DNA of 64,000 nucleotides from Phaeobacter porticola (GTDB taxonomy: Bacteria; Pseudomonadota; Alphaproteobacteria; Rhodobacterales; Rhodobacteraceae), in the NCBI RefSeq assembly GCF_001888185.1, contig NZ_CP016364.1:2294001-2358000 (forward strand), given 5' to 3'. The notes under the pieces were generated by a model. The model was not told where the DNA came from. It searched no databases and saw nothing but the letters and a program-made list of their open reading frames with translations. This document shows, piece by piece, positions 53,453 through 62,745 of this stretch. Within the stretch, counting starts at the first letter, position 1. Each line of letters begins with the position of its first letter. Made by a program: the position numbers and the translations under genes.

Positions 53453-54751
53453 ATGCGTGACTTGAAACAGGCAGACGCAGAACTTTGGGAGACAATTCCT
53501 GAAGATACTATGGCAGTTATCGCGGCTCGAACCGCACTACGATTGTTGCCTAATACTTCCTTCGGAAAACTCTCCCGAAATCCGGCGCTCAATATTACCC
53601 ACGATTTTCGACAGGTGTTGATCCAAGTAGTGAGCTTAGTAAAAGAATCGGGAGCCACCGCTAGCAAGGCACAACTAGAATTGGTGCGTGCCACCTTGCG
53701 AGGCACCATCGATGTGGTCGATGAGCTTAAGCACAAAGCCCCATACTACGCAGCAAAGTCTGCGGCAGCAGTAACGGTCGCTGATGCCGCCCATTTTGCC
53801 GTAAGCGCACAGCAGGCGGCCAAGGCAGCCGACATCTCAGAACAGGTCAGCAGCTCTATTGTTGACCTCGCTCTCGAGGACGGCAGAGTGGAACAACAGA
53901 AGGGGCTAACGGATTGTTTTGCAAAACCCTTGCTTCCTTCTACTGCCACATATTTATTGAATTTCTGGGAAGAAACTCGAGCCAGTATTTCGGGCTCATC
54001 CACGGCCTTCTCTTTCTGGCGCGACTGGTACCAAGGTTTCCTCGACGGCAAACCCCTTGACTGGGACCTCCAGCACCGCGTTGCCCTGATTGACGATACG
54101 TTCTGGGACGCAGGCCCCGAAGCCGTTGCCGCCGAGATCGAGCGGATCAGGGCTGAATTCAGCAGACAGCCATCGGGTGAGGACAGGTTCCCCAAGCACG
54201 AACCCAAATCGGTAAGCCACTTATTCGATAACCGGGTTATTGCCTCCGCAAGTCTGCAAGGCCTCGCCGAGCAGGTCACTCATAGTATCGAACGCTTTCA
54301 CGCAGAAACCGGTGCCAACGCGCTTCCTGAAGCGCTGGAACCTCTGACAGCTTTGCCCGCTTTGCTGCTCGCAGTGAACTCGACAATTCAAAAGGCCCCG
54401 CACGAGGGAATCATTCCGAGCGAAACGGAGGATCAGCTGCGGGCAGAGATTGGCCGCCTGAATGCAAAAGTCGCTCAACTTCAAGAAGAACTACGGCAAG
54501 CGAGCGATTCAAAACCCTCAGTTTTTTCCGATGCCTTCAAGAAACAACTGGGCACAAGCTTGGGCGACTGGAAACTGTATGCGGCACTTTGCACGGGCAT
54601 CTGGTTCGTGAGTGGAGACATCGAAGGCATGCAGCGGCGTCTGGAGGACATCTCTCATTATCGGGACATGATTTTTGGAGAGGTTTCTTCACCTAGCGGA
54701 GCCGCTCTAACTCACTCAACGGCAGAAATAGAAGCCGCCATAGAAATCTAG
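53453..54751 (+). CDS. Unrecognised two-part protein
   Basis: The 432-residue protein has a helical, Ala-rich N-terminal half (KLSRNPALNITHDFRQVL, then AAKSAAAVTVADAAHFAVSAQQAAK). A block follows at about 188-235 that I recognise as a recurring module in Rhodobacteraceae proteins (FWRDWYQGFLDGKPLDWDL, then VALIDDTFWDAGPEAVAAEI). A coiled-coil stretch (EDQLRAEIGRLNAKVAQLQEEL, cut here for length at about 330-352) comes next, then a short hydrophobic segment (LYAALCTGIWFVSG). No catalytic motif is seen. The ATG at 53453 is used; a TTG at 53432 preceded by AAAGG is a real alternative. Base composition is uneven along the gene. It diverges from lepA. Confidence 0.65.
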   Translation: MRDLKQADAELWETIPEDTMAVIAARTALRLLPNTSFGKLSRNPALNITHDFRQVLIQVVSLVKESGATASKAQLELVRATLRGTIDVVDELKHKAPYYAAKSAAAVTVADAAHFAVSAQQAAKAADISEQVSSSIVDLALEDGRVEQQKGLTDCFAKPLLPSTATYLLNFWEETRASISGSSTAFSFWRDWYQGFLDGKPLDWDLQHRVALIDDTFWDAGPEAVAAEIERIRAEFSRQPSGEDRFPKHEPKSVSHLFDNRVIASASLQGLAEQVTHSIERFHAETGANALPEALEPLTALPALLLAVNSTIQKAPHEGIIPSETEDQLRAEIGRLNAKVAQLQEELRQASDSKPSVFSDAFKKQLGTSLGDWKLYAALCTGIWFVSGDIEGMQRRLEDISHYRDMIFGEVSSPSGAALTHSTAEIEAAIEI

Positions 54752-54919
54752 CCACCTGCCGACCGCAAGGCCAAACCGCGCTTGCCCTCCCCGCACCGCC
54801 AAAACGCCGCAAATTCGTCTGGCCTCCTGCGGGAAGGCTAAAAATACGCTATACTGCGACCATTCCGCGAGACGCGCGCCCCCGCTGCGGGGGATCTCAC
54901 TGCTCAGGAGGACACCGAA

Positions 54920-55102
54920 ATGGATACCATCAGAACTGCCGAATATGCCCGTGCGCTTTACTCGGCGCATGGGGACAAGGCCGAGGCCGAAGTGGCGCAG
55001 AAGATGCGGCGCTGTCAGAAGGCTGGCAAAACCGCCGAGGCGGAGGACTGGAAGTCCGTGCGCCAGATGATCCTGTCCCTGCGCGGGCCAAATCAGTCCT
55101 GA
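54920..55102 (+). CDS. Small conserved helical protein
   Basis: The 60-residue protein (MDTIRTAEYARALYSAHGDK, then AQKMRRCQKAGKTAEAEDWKSVR) is charged, Ala-rich and helical, with a strong AGGAGG ribosome site eight bases before the ATG. I believe near-identical proteins occur widely in Rhodobacteraceae; no function is known to me. Confidence 0.8.
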   Translation: MDTIRTAEYARALYSAHGDKAEAEVAQKMRRCQKAGKTAEAEDWKSVRQMILSLRGPNQS

Positions 55103-55241
55103 CGCCCGCCGCGGCCTGCCCTCCCTTTGCGCCCGTCCCCGGCACCTGGCACTACGCCCGCCCCTGCGGGGCGCAGGACGGGCCAGTGCTGCGCGGCTCT
55201 GTCTGGCTGCGGCAAACGCCTATTGGCGGGTTTCCGCCGAG

Positions 55242-55260
55242 GGTAAAACAAGCGTTTACC
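55242..55260. promoter_or_regulatory. Small inverted repeat in front of the next secreted protein
   Basis: GGTAAA and TTTACC flank a seven-base centre, about 95 bases upstream of the next start codon. An operator is possible; nothing else supports it. Confidence 0.3.
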
Positions 55261-55353
55261 TAGATTGAAAGCTCCCGCCGCTTGCGCCATAGTCCCGGCA
55301 ATCGCGGGCAACAGACCCGCTGAGATCAGAGCACTTGCAGACTACTAGGGACA

Positions 55354-55671
55354 ATGACGATGAAGCTATTGCTGACCGCCACGCTTTGCGCCGTGATGAT
55401 CACCGGGGCAATGCCCGCAGCAGCCGGGGCTGGCGTGATCGAGAAAGCCTGCCGCCAATCGGACCGCACCGCCGCCTCACCCTCGCTCTGCCGCTGTATC
55501 CAATCGGTGGCCAATGCCAGCCTGAACCGCAGCGAGCGCAAGACCGTGTCGAAATGGTTCAGCGATCCGCATCAGGCCCAAGTGGTGCGCCAGTCGAGCC
55601 GCAGCGCGGACGAACGGCTGTGGAAGCGTTACAAATCCTTTGGCGAGAATGCCGCACGCGTTTGCAGCTGA
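55354..55671 (+). CDS. Small secreted Cys-containing protein
   Basis: The 105-residue protein has a signal peptide (MKLLLTATLCAVMITGAMPAAAG) and a basic mature part with cysteines in EKACRQSDRT, SLCRCIQSVA and ARVCS, suggesting two disulfides. The core ERKTVSKWFSDPHQAQVVRQSS and ERLWKRYKSFGENA looks well conserved among Rhodobacteraceae proteins I remember, some of them automatically labelled arginine transporter without evidence. A start two codons later (ATGAAG) is equally possible. Confidence 0.8.
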   Translation: MTMKLLLTATLCAVMITGAMPAAAGAGVIEKACRQSDRTAASPSLCRCIQSVANASLNRSERKTVSKWFSDPHQAQVVRQSSRSADERLWKRYKSFGENAARVCS

Positions 55672-55836
55672 TCAGGAGACCGGCGGGCTGGTGCGATAGC
55701 GCCCCCTCTTTGCCCGGATGAAATCGCATATAACACCAACGCGGACCGCAGCTGAGTAGACGATCCGCATCGCCCCTCCTCTTTCCCATCGACGGGACGC
55801 AGACCCGCGCCCGCAACATCAGGCAGGACCGCAGAT

Positions 55837-56814
55837 ATGTTGATGAAAGGGGTGACGCTGCGCGGGCTTGAGGTGTTCGAAGCGCTGGCCAAAACCGGAT
55901 CTGTAGCGCAAACCGCCGCGCTCACCGGGCTGAGCCAGCCTGCGGTCAGCCAGCAGCTGCGCAATCTGGAAAGCGCACTGGGGGCGGAACTGGTCAACCA
56001 TGGTCGCCGCCCGATGGTGCTGACGCCTGCCGGGCGCAATTTTCTGGCCAGAACAGAGGCGGTGCTGACCGAGCTGCGGCTGGCGCAGAGCGAATTGAGC
56101 GTGGTTGATCTCAACCACCTGTCGACGCTGTCAATCGGGCTGATTGACGATTTCGACAATGATCTGACCCCGCGTCTGGCGACCACTCTGGCCGAGAGCC
56201 TGGTCAATTGCCGCTTCAAGATGATCACCGCCTCCAGCCACGACATTCTGGACGCGCTGGACGCGCGCGAGCTGCATATCGCGGTGGCGGCCACCTCTGG
56301 CGCCCTGCGCGAGGGGATCACCGAATACCCGCTGGTGCAGGATCCCTTCATGCTGGTGGCACCGCGCGGCATGTTACGCAAACCAGAGGCGGAGATGGAT
56401 ATTCTCAATGCACTGCCGTTCCTGCGGTATGAGGGCAGCCAGTTGATTTCGCAGCAGATCGAGGCGCATCTGGCGCGGCAGAAACTGCTGTTTGAGGAAC
56501 GGTTTGAGATCGGCTCCCATCTGTCACTGATGGCGCTGGTGGCCCGCCGGATCGGCTGGGCGATCACCACGCCGCTGGGCTATATGCGGGCGGCGCGGTT
56601 CCATGACGAGATTGAGGCCTTCCCGCTGCCCTTTGGCGCGTTTTCGCGGCGGATTTCGCTGTTTTCCAGCGCCGATTGGGCCGACCGGGTGCCGCGCGAT
56701 GTGGCGCAGACCATGCGGCGGCTGGTACAGGGGCATATGATTGATCCTGCCGTACAGCGCCTGCCCTGGCTGGCGGGCGATCTGAAAGTGCTGGAAGATC
56801 AAAGCCCCGGCTGA
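55837..56814 (+). CDS. LysR-family transcriptional regulator
   Basis: The 325-residue regulator starts with a LysR winged helix (LRGLEVFEALAKTGSVAQTAALTGLSQPAVSQQLRNLE) and continues with the periplasmic-binding-like effector domain (LSIGLIDDFDNDLTPRLATTL, VAATSGALREGITEYPLV). The last 80 residues are typical. The target cannot be inferred: the nearest divergent or adjacent genes are the secreted protein upstream and a convergent phosphatase with a 9-bp gap. Confidence 0.93.
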   Translation: MLMKGVTLRGLEVFEALAKTGSVAQTAALTGLSQPAVSQQLRNLESALGAELVNHGRRPMVLTPAGRNFLARTEAVLTELRLAQSELSVVDLNHLSTLSIGLIDDFDNDLTPRLATTLAESLVNCRFKMITASSHDILDALDARELHIAVAATSGALREGITEYPLVQDPFMLVAPRGMLRKPEAEMDILNALPFLRYEGSQLISQQIEAHLARQKLLFEERFEIGSHLSLMALVARRIGWAITTPLGYMRAARFHDEIEAFPLPFGAFSRRISLFSSADWADRVPRDVAQTMRRLVQGHMIDPAVQRLPWLAGDLKVLEDQSPG

Positions 56815-56823
56815 CGTCAGCGC

Positions 56824-57264
56824 CTAGCGCAGCGTCTTGGCCAGACCACCCGCGGCGGCTTCGATCAGATCAAGGCAACCATCGAAATCGCGGGTATAAT
56901 AGGGATCCGGCACGTGATCGGCGCCCTGCCCCGGCGCGTAATCGGTGAACAGCTTGACTGGCGTCGTGGCCCCCTCCGGGCGCTGCGCTTCGATATTCGC
57001 CAGATTTTCCCCATCCATTGCGATGATCAGATCAAAGCGGGCGAAATCCTGCGGGGTGAACTGGCGCGCGCGCAGGTCTGAGAGGTCTAGTCCGCGCGCC
57101 TTAGCTGCGGCCTGCATCGCACCATAGGGCGGTGACCCCACATGATAGCTGGCAGTACCGGCGCTGTCGGTTTCCACCTCCGGGCACAGCGCACGGAAAA
57201 CGCCTTCAGCCGCCGGAGAGCGGCAGATATTGCCGAGACAGACAAAGAGGATGTTTTGCGCCAT
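56824..57264 (-). CDS. Low-molecular-weight protein-tyrosine phosphatase
   Basis: The 146-residue enzyme has the P-loop VCLGNICRSP (C-x5-R-S) near the N terminus and the general acid in PDPYYTRDFDG, both as in the family. It should dephosphorylate phosphotyrosine on proteins; some members act in exopolysaccharide control or arsenate reduction, but no such genes are near. The ATG at 57264 gives the normal start MAQNILF. Confidence 0.94.
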   Translation of the reverse strand: MAQNILFVCLGNICRSPAAEGVFRALCPEVETDSAGTASYHVGSPPYGAMQAAAKARGLDLSDLRARQFTPQDFARFDLIIAMDGENLANIEAQRPEGATTPVKLFTDYAPGQGADHVPDPYYTRDFDGCLDLIEAAAGGLAKTLR

Positions 57265-57416
57265 GATCAGTGCCTTTCGAGATCGCGCCGCCATCCGGCG
57301 CCAATTGAGAGATGTACCGTAACGCGGCTGCGGCAAAAGAAAATGGCCAACCCGTGCAGCAGATATGCGCGGATTGGCCAAAGGTTAACTAATCTGGTTG
57401 CAGATCAGATGGACGA

Positions 57417-57887
57417 TCAGTGGGAGTGTTTCATCGCGCCGTGATCGGGCTTGCGCTCCAGATCGACGGGGACGGTCACGGTGACCTCACCGGCCTTCTC
57501 GAACACCAGCGTCAGGTCGATGGCGTCACCATGGTCCAGCGATTTGGTCAGCCCCATCAGCATCACGTGGTCGCCGCCACGCTGCAGCATATGGGTGTCG
57601 CCTGCGGGAATGGCAAAGCCTTCCTCGACGTGCAGCATCTGCATGACACCGTTTTCGCCTTCTTTATGGGTGTGCAGCTGCACCATCTTGGCTGCATCGC
57701 TGCGCGCGTCGACTAGCCGGTCATCACTGTCGGTGGCGTTTTCGATCATCATGAAGGCAGCGCCGCTCTTGGCCGCCTTGGAGGACACGCGCGCATAGGA
57801 ATCCGTCACGGTGACGTCAGCGGCAAAGCCCGCAGTGGCAAAGCTGAGGGCGGCGAAGGTGGCGGCGATCGTGGTCTTGAAGGTCAT
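57417..57887 (-). CDS. Periplasmic copper chaperone PCu(A)C
   Basis: The 156-residue protein has a signal peptide (MTFKTTIAATFAALSFATAGFA) and the copper motif of PCu(A)C: H and M residues in LHTHKEGENGVMQML and, further on, GDTHMLQRGGDHVMLMGL (H-x10-M-x21-H-x-M type). A second His-rich tail (PDHGAMKHSH) could bind extra metal. These proteins pass Cu(I) to cytochrome oxidase assembly. It follows the DUF2946-like gene by 53 bp on the same strand. Confidence 0.93.
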   Translation of the reverse strand: MTFKTTIAATFAALSFATAGFAADVTVTDSYARVSSKAAKSGAAFMMIENATDSDDRLVDARSDAAKMVQLHTHKEGENGVMQMLHVEEGFAIPAGDTHMLQRGGDHVMLMGLTKSLDHGDAIDLTLVFEKAGEVTVTVPVDLERKPDHGAMKHSH

Positions 57888-57940
57888 GGTCTTTGATCCT
57901 TGATACGTAGACTTTGGAATTTGGGTAAGAAACAGCGCGG

Positions 57941-58297
57941 TCATACCGCGCGGGAACGTCCCAGTTCCGGCGGCCCACGGGCAAAGGCGGCCAGCCGCAC
58001 CACGGGCCGGATCTCAGTGCGCTGCGCTATGTATCGCGGCAGCTGTTGCGGCAGGGTGCTGTGCCCCAAGACAGGCAACGCCAGACCCAGGTCCGAGACG
58101 AAGGTCAGACACTCGTGACACTCCATCGGCGGCGACACCGGCTGGCCGTCGCTGTCGATATAGACCATCACCGGACCAGTGCCGGTGCAGATCACCATCT
58201 GCCCCGCAGCATCGCGCATACCCGCCTGAGCGCTGATACCCGTGAGGGCCATCAGCACGGTCAGGGCAAGCGCCAGATATGACCGAAGAAAATTCAT
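57941..58297 (-). CDS. DUF2946-like secreted protein
   Basis: The 118-residue protein has a signal peptide (MNFLRSYLALALTVLMALTGISA) and a core MVICTGTGPVMVYIDSDGQP followed by MECHECLTFV, a C-x2-C pattern like DUF2946 proteins, which are often found with copper genes. The C-terminal tail is basic. It lies directly upstream of the copper chaperone, which supports a role in copper handling (inference). The ATG at 58297 is chosen for the signal peptide. Confidence 0.75.
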   Translation of the reverse strand: MNFLRSYLALALTVLMALTGISAQAGMRDAAGQMVICTGTGPVMVYIDSDGQPVSPPMECHECLTFVSDLGLALPVLGHSTLPQQLPRYIAQRTEIRPVVRLAAFARGPPELGRSRAV

Positions 58298-58396
58298 CCT
58301 AGGGCGAGATATGCGCCTGTGGCCACGCCGCCGCAAGGCGAAAAAGCGACGCAGGCAAAGGCACATGCAACGGTCAGTTCCGCCCCTGCCCCATCG

Positions 58397-58440
58397 ACAA
58401 AAAGAAAACGCCGCGCATGAGGTCATGCACGACGTTTTTA
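58397..58440 (-). terminator. Terminator of rpmB
   Basis: GCATGA pairs with TCATGC around GG, with outer AAAACG/CGTTTT arms. Read on the minus strand the hairpin is followed by TTTTCTTTTTG, about 40 bases after the rpmB stop. Confidence 0.75.
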
Positions 58441-58478
58441 AATTCTGAACCCTACCCTTCGTGGGCCGGGTTTGGCGA

Positions 58479-58769
58479 TCAGGCCTCGGCGGCTTGTGCC
58501 TTAGCGATCTCTTTCTTGACCTTCAGCGCGGTGTTGGACAGCTCGTCGTCTTTGGCTTTGGCCAGAAACGCGTCCAGACCACCACGGTGATCAACGGTGC
58601 GCAGCGCGGCGGCCGAGATGCGCAGCTTGATGCCACGGTTCAGAGTCTCGGACTGCAGCGTAACGTCGTTCAGGTTCGGCAGAAAGCGACGCTTGGTTTT
58701 GTTGTTGGCGTGGCTGACATTGTTGCCAGTCATCGGGCCTTTTCCGGTCAATTCGCAACGGCGCGACAT
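58479..58769 (-). CDS. rpmB: 50S ribosomal protein L28
   Basis: The 96-residue protein begins [32 protein letters not shown], the usual L28 start with the long alphaproteobacterial form, and continues [26 protein letters not shown]. It is monocistronic with its own terminator. Confidence 0.97.
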   Translation of the reverse strand: MSRRCELTGKGPMTGNNVSHANNKTKRRFLPNLNDVTLQSETLNRGIKLRISAAALRTVDHRGGLDAFLAKAKDDELSNTALKVKKEIAKAQAAEA

Positions 58770-59075
58770 AGGTTCATCCTTCGTATCTGGGGCGCCCGTT
58801 GATCATGGTTCGAAACGAGCACCAAATTACAAGGGGCGCGGCCATTGGCTGCGCCCGAAAACTGGTTGGATGCGTTTAGGAGGAATCGCGTGCAGGGTCA
58901 AGCCATATGAAACGGATTTATGGGACAACCTGTGCACAACCCCCTAACGGGCTATTTCCGCATCCAAGGTTCGCGCCCTTTTAGCCTGTTGGCTGGTCGA
59001 AATCCAGCACCGATCGGGCGTTATTTACAAGGGGGCCCTGCGATCCAGATGATCCGCCCCACCTGTGCCGTGCGA

Positions 59076-60098
59076 TCAGCCTACCCCCAGCCCCGCCAAC
59101 ATGTCCTGTGCCGCAGCGGCTGGGGTCAGGCGGCCTGCGGCGACGTCTTCGGACAGATCGGCCATGCGGCTTTGCGCCCAGCGCGTCTCCAGCCGGGCCA
59201 GTAGCGCCTGACGCACGTCTTCCCCAAACCAGTAGCGGGCCTGTTCGCCGCGCCGCCGCTGCCAGTGGCCGTTTTCACGCCGCCAGTCGGCCAGCGTCTG
59301 CATGTCGTCCCAGGCGGTTTCCAACCCGTCACGGGTGGCGGCGGAAACCATCAGCGCCTTGGGGTAGCCATCGGGGTCCTGCGGGCGTTTGCGCAGCAGC
59401 CGCAGAGCGCCGGCATAATCGGCGCAGGTGCGGGTTGCGGCGGGCTTCAGATCGCCATCGGCCTTGTTCACCAGAATGATGTCGGCCATCTCCATGATGC
59501 CCCGTTTGACGCCCTGCAATTCATCGCCACCCGCCGGGGCCAGCAGCAAGAGAAACAGATCGGACATTTCCGAGACCACGGTTTCGGACTGGCCGACGCC
59601 CACAGTTTCAATCAGCACCACGTCAAATCCCGCCGCCTCGCACAGCGTCACCGCCTCGCGCGAGCGGCGCCCGACGCCGCCCAGATGGGTCTGGCTTGGC
59701 GAGGGGCGGATAAAGGCGTTTTTTTCGCGGCTGAGGTGTTCCATCCGGGTCTTATCGCCCAGAATCGACCCGCCAGAGCGCGTCGAACTGGGATCCACCG
59801 CCAGCACCGCAACACGCAAACCCGCCGCGATCAGCATCATGCCAAAGCTTTCTATAAAGGTGGATTTCCCCACCCCCGGCGTGCCGGACAGGCCGATGCG
59901 CAGCGATTGGCGGTTCTCGCGGGCCAGCAAGTCCAACAGGCGGGTGGTGGCCGCGCGGTGATCGGCGCGCCCGCTTTCGACCAGGGTGATGGCGCGGGCA
60001 AGCGCCCGGCGTTCGCCATTCAGGATGCGGGTGGCCAGATCGTCAATATCCGGCACGGCACCCCGCGCGGCACCTGTGGGTTTGTCTGCTGCTGACAT
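59076..60098 (-). CDS. meaB: Methylmalonyl-CoA mutase-associated GTPase MeaB (ArgK family)
   Basis: MeaB is a G3E-type GTPase that loads and protects adenosylcobalamin on methylmalonyl-CoA mutase. The 340-residue protein has Walker A GLSGTPGVGKSTFIE, then VLAVDPSSTRSGGSILGDKTRME, VLIETVGVGQSE (Walker B region) and LVNKADGDL (base specificity). GGGAGAGG lies five bases before the ATG at 60098, fixing the start. The mutase gene is not in the window. Confidence 0.95.
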   Translation of the reverse strand: MSAADKPTGAARGAVPDIDDLATRILNGERRALARAITLVESGRADHRAATTRLLDLLARENRQSLRIGLSGTPGVGKSTFIESFGMMLIAAGLRVAVLAVDPSSTRSGGSILGDKTRMEHLSREKNAFIRPSPSQTHLGGVGRRSREAVTLCEAAGFDVVLIETVGVGQSETVVSEMSDLFLLLLAPAGGDELQGVKRGIMEMADIILVNKADGDLKPAATRTCADYAGALRLLRKRPQDPDGYPKALMVSAATRDGLETAWDDMQTLADWRRENGHWQRRRGEQARYWFGEDVRQALLARLETRWAQSRMADLSEDVAAGRLTPAAAAQDMLAGLGVG

Positions 60099-60240
60099 AT
60101 CGGCCTCTCCCGCTCCCATCTGCCTGTCGCGCATTGATGGCGCAGCCGGACGGCGATTGTCCAGAGAGCATACGTCGCAGGTGAACAAAGCCGATGCGGT
60201 CGGCGCTGGACCAGACCCGCGCCATTGGCGATAAGGCGGC

Positions 60241-62745
60241 ATGACCAGATTGCCCATTGATGACGCCCTGCCCGAATTGATTGCTGCTCTGCAACGCCAG
60301 AAACGCGCCGTGTTGCAGGCCCCGCCGGGGGCAGGCAAGACCACGCGGGTGCCTTTGGCGATGCTGGAGGCGGGGCTGTTTGCAGGCCGTATCCTCATGC
60401 TGGAGCCGCGCCGACTGGCCGCGCGCGCCGCTGCCGAACGCATGGCCGACACATTGGGCGAGCCGGTCGGGCAGACCGTGGGCTACCGGATCAGGGGTGA
60501 GGCGAAGGTCAGCGCCGAGACGCGGATCGAGGTTGTCACCGAAGGTATCCTGACGCGGATACTGCAATCGGACCCCGACCTGCCCGGCGTTGGCGCAGTG
60601 ATTTTTGATGAATTCCACGAACGGTCTCTTAATGCCGATTTTGGTCTGGCGCTCTGTCTGGAGGTGGCCGGCGCCCTGCGCGACGATCTGATCCTGCTGG
60701 CCATGTCCGCCACGTTGGACGCCGCCCCAGTCGCCGAATTGATGGAGGCGCCACTGGTAACCTCCGAGGGGCGCAGCTACCCGGTTGAGACCCGCTGGCT
60801 GGACACTCCCCTGCCCGCCGACAGCCGAAGCGGGCGCGGCCCAAGGCGGCTGGATGCGCTGGTCGATCTGGTGCTGCGCGCCGAAGCCGAAAGCCGCCCC
60901 GCAGGATCGGGCGGCAGAGGCGGGTCCGAGGCCAAGGGCGGCGGCATTCTGGTGTTCCTCCCCGGCGAGGGCGAAATCCGCAAGGCGGCCGCCGCACTGG
61001 CTGGCCGGTTGCCGGGGGATTGCGTGGTCCGCCCACTGTTTGGTGCCCTGCCCTTTGCTGAGCAGCGCGCGGCGATCCAGCCGGACCCTGTGGCGCGCAA
61101 AATCGTGCTGGCGACCTCCATTGCGGAAACCTCGCTCACCATTCAGGACATTCGCGTGGTGGTGGATATGGGGCTGGCAAGGCGCAGCCGGTTCGACCCC
61201 GGTTCCGGCATGTCGCGGCTGGTCACCGAACGTGTGACCCGCGCCGAGGCCACCCAGCGACAGGGCCGTGCCGGCCGGGTGGCAGCGGGGGTCGGCTACC
61301 GGCTGTGGACCAAGGGCGAAGACGGGGCGCTGGCTGCGTTTCCGCCACCGGAAATTCAGGCCGCTGACCTCACATCACTGGCGCTGGAACTGGCGCTTTG
61401 GGGGGCGGGTCCGGATGATCTGCCGTTTCTGACGCCACCGCCCGAAGGCGCGCTAAAGGAGGCGCAGGCGTTGCTGCGGATGCTGGGCGCACTGGATGGC
61501 GAGGCGCGGATCACCTCCCATGGCAAGGCGCTGGCCAAATTGCCCCTGCACCCGCGTCTGGGGCATATGCTGGCGCGATTTGGCACCGATGCAGCACCGC
61601 TGGCGGCCCTGCTGGCGGAACGCGATCCCTTGCGTGGCGCGCCGGTGGAACTGGCGCTGCGACTGGAGGCCCTGCGGGACGCAAAGGGGTTTCAGCGCCG
61701 CCGGAGGTATCAGCTGAATGTCCCCACGCTGGAGCGTATCAAGGGAGAGGCCAAGCGACTGGCGCGACAGGCCCCTCGTGGCACCCCCTCAGTTTCAGCG
61801 AGTGCTGCTGTGATGGCCGCCGCCGCCTACCCCGACAGGATCGGACAGCGCCGCAAGGGCGATGCGCCGCGCTATGTGCTGTCCGGTGGCAAGGGCGCGG
61901 TGCTGCCGCCAGAGGACAGCCTGGCCGCCACGCCGTTTCTGGTGGGGCTCGACAGTGACGGCAACCCGCGTGAGGCGCGGTTGCGGCTGGCCACGCCGAT
62001 CACCCTGTCAGAGCTGCGCAGCGAATTTTCCGATCAGATCAAACCACAGCTGACCTGTACCTGGTCCAAACGTGACCGCCGTGTTGTGGCGCGTCGCCAG
62101 AAGTGTCTGGGCGCCATCGTGCTGGAAGATCACATATGGAAGGATGTCCCGGCCGAGACCGTGGCCACCGCCATGCTGGAGGGGGTGCGCGAGCTGGGTC
62201 TGCGGCTGGGCGGCGCCGCTGCACGGTTTGTCGCGCGGGTGCGATTGTTGCAGGCGGACGGCGAGGATCTGCCAGATTTCAGCGAAGAGGCTTTGTTGGC
62301 GTCACTGGAAGATTGGCTGCTGCCGATGCTGGACGGGGTGCGCAGCGCCGAGGATTGGAAACGCTTTGACCTGCTGCCCGCGCTGCGCACGGCGCTCAGC
62401 TGGGAGCAGACGCAGCGGCTGGATCAGCTGGCGCCGCCGCATTTTACCACGCCGCTGGGGCGCAAAGTGCCGATTGACTACGCAGAGGAAGTGCCGGAGA
62501 TTTCCGTCAGGTTGCAAGAGATGTTTGGGGTCACCCGCCATCCGACGGTAGGTGGCGTGGCGCTGAAGGTCTCCTTGCTGTCGCCGGCGCAGCGACCGAT
62601 CCAGATCACCCGCGATCTGCCCGGTTTCTGGTCCGGATCATATGCCGATGTGCGCAAGGATATGCGCGCCCAATACCCCAAACACCCCTGGCCCGAAGAC
62701 CCCACGCAGGCGGATCCCACATTGCGGGCGAAACCACGCAAATAG
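60241..62745 (+). CDS. hrpB: ATP-dependent RNA helicase HrpB
   Basis: The 834-residue DEAH-related helicase has Walker A APPGAGKTTRVPLAML, motif II IFDEFHERSLNADFG (here DEFH), motif III LAMSATLD, motif V TSIAETSLTI and motif VI ATQRQGRAGRVAAG. The HrpB C-terminal domain follows, ending PGFWSGSYADVRKDMRAQYPKHPWPEDP. The length is typical. Its role is not well defined. It is divergent from meaB by 142 bp. Confidence 0.96.
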   Translation: MTRLPIDDALPELIAALQRQKRAVLQAPPGAGKTTRVPLAMLEAGLFAGRILMLEPRRLAARAAAERMADTLGEPVGQTVGYRIRGEAKVSAETRIEVVTEGILTRILQSDPDLPGVGAVIFDEFHERSLNADFGLALCLEVAGALRDDLILLAMSATLDAAPVAELMEAPLVTSEGRSYPVETRWLDTPLPADSRSGRGPRRLDALVDLVLRAEAESRPAGSGGRGGSEAKGGGILVFLPGEGEIRKAAAALAGRLPGDCVVRPLFGALPFAEQRAAIQPDPVARKIVLATSIAETSLTIQDIRVVVDMGLARRSRFDPGSGMSRLVTERVTRAEATQRQGRAGRVAAGVGYRLWTKGEDGALAAFPPPEIQAADLTSLALELALWGAGPDDLPFLTPPPEGALKEAQALLRMLGALDGEARITSHGKALAKLPLHPRLGHMLARFGTDAAPLAALLAERDPLRGAPVELALRLEALRDAKGFQRRRRYQLNVPTLERIKGEAKRLARQAPRGTPSVSASAAVMAAAAYPDRIGQRRKGDAPRYVLSGGKGAVLPPEDSLAATPFLVGLDSDGNPREARLRLATPITLSELRSEFSDQIKPQLTCTWSKRDRRVVARRQKCLGAIVLEDHIWKDVPAETVATAMLEGVRELGLRLGGAAARFVARVRLLQADGEDLPDFSEEALLASLEDWLLPMLDGVRSAEDWKRFDLLPALRTALSWEQTQRLDQLAPPHFTTPLGRKVPIDYAEEVPEISVRLQEMFGVTRHPTVGGVALKVSLLSPAQRPIQITRDLPGFWSGSYADVRKDMRAQYPKHPWPEDPTQADPTLRAKPRK

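Noticed and set aside
55087-55263. Open plus-strand frame with a coding-like reading (GTWHYARPCGAQDG, then LRQTPIGGFPP)
   Set aside because: No ATG, GTG or TTG start that fits and it overlaps the end of the upstream small gene; possibly a decayed gene but unsupported.
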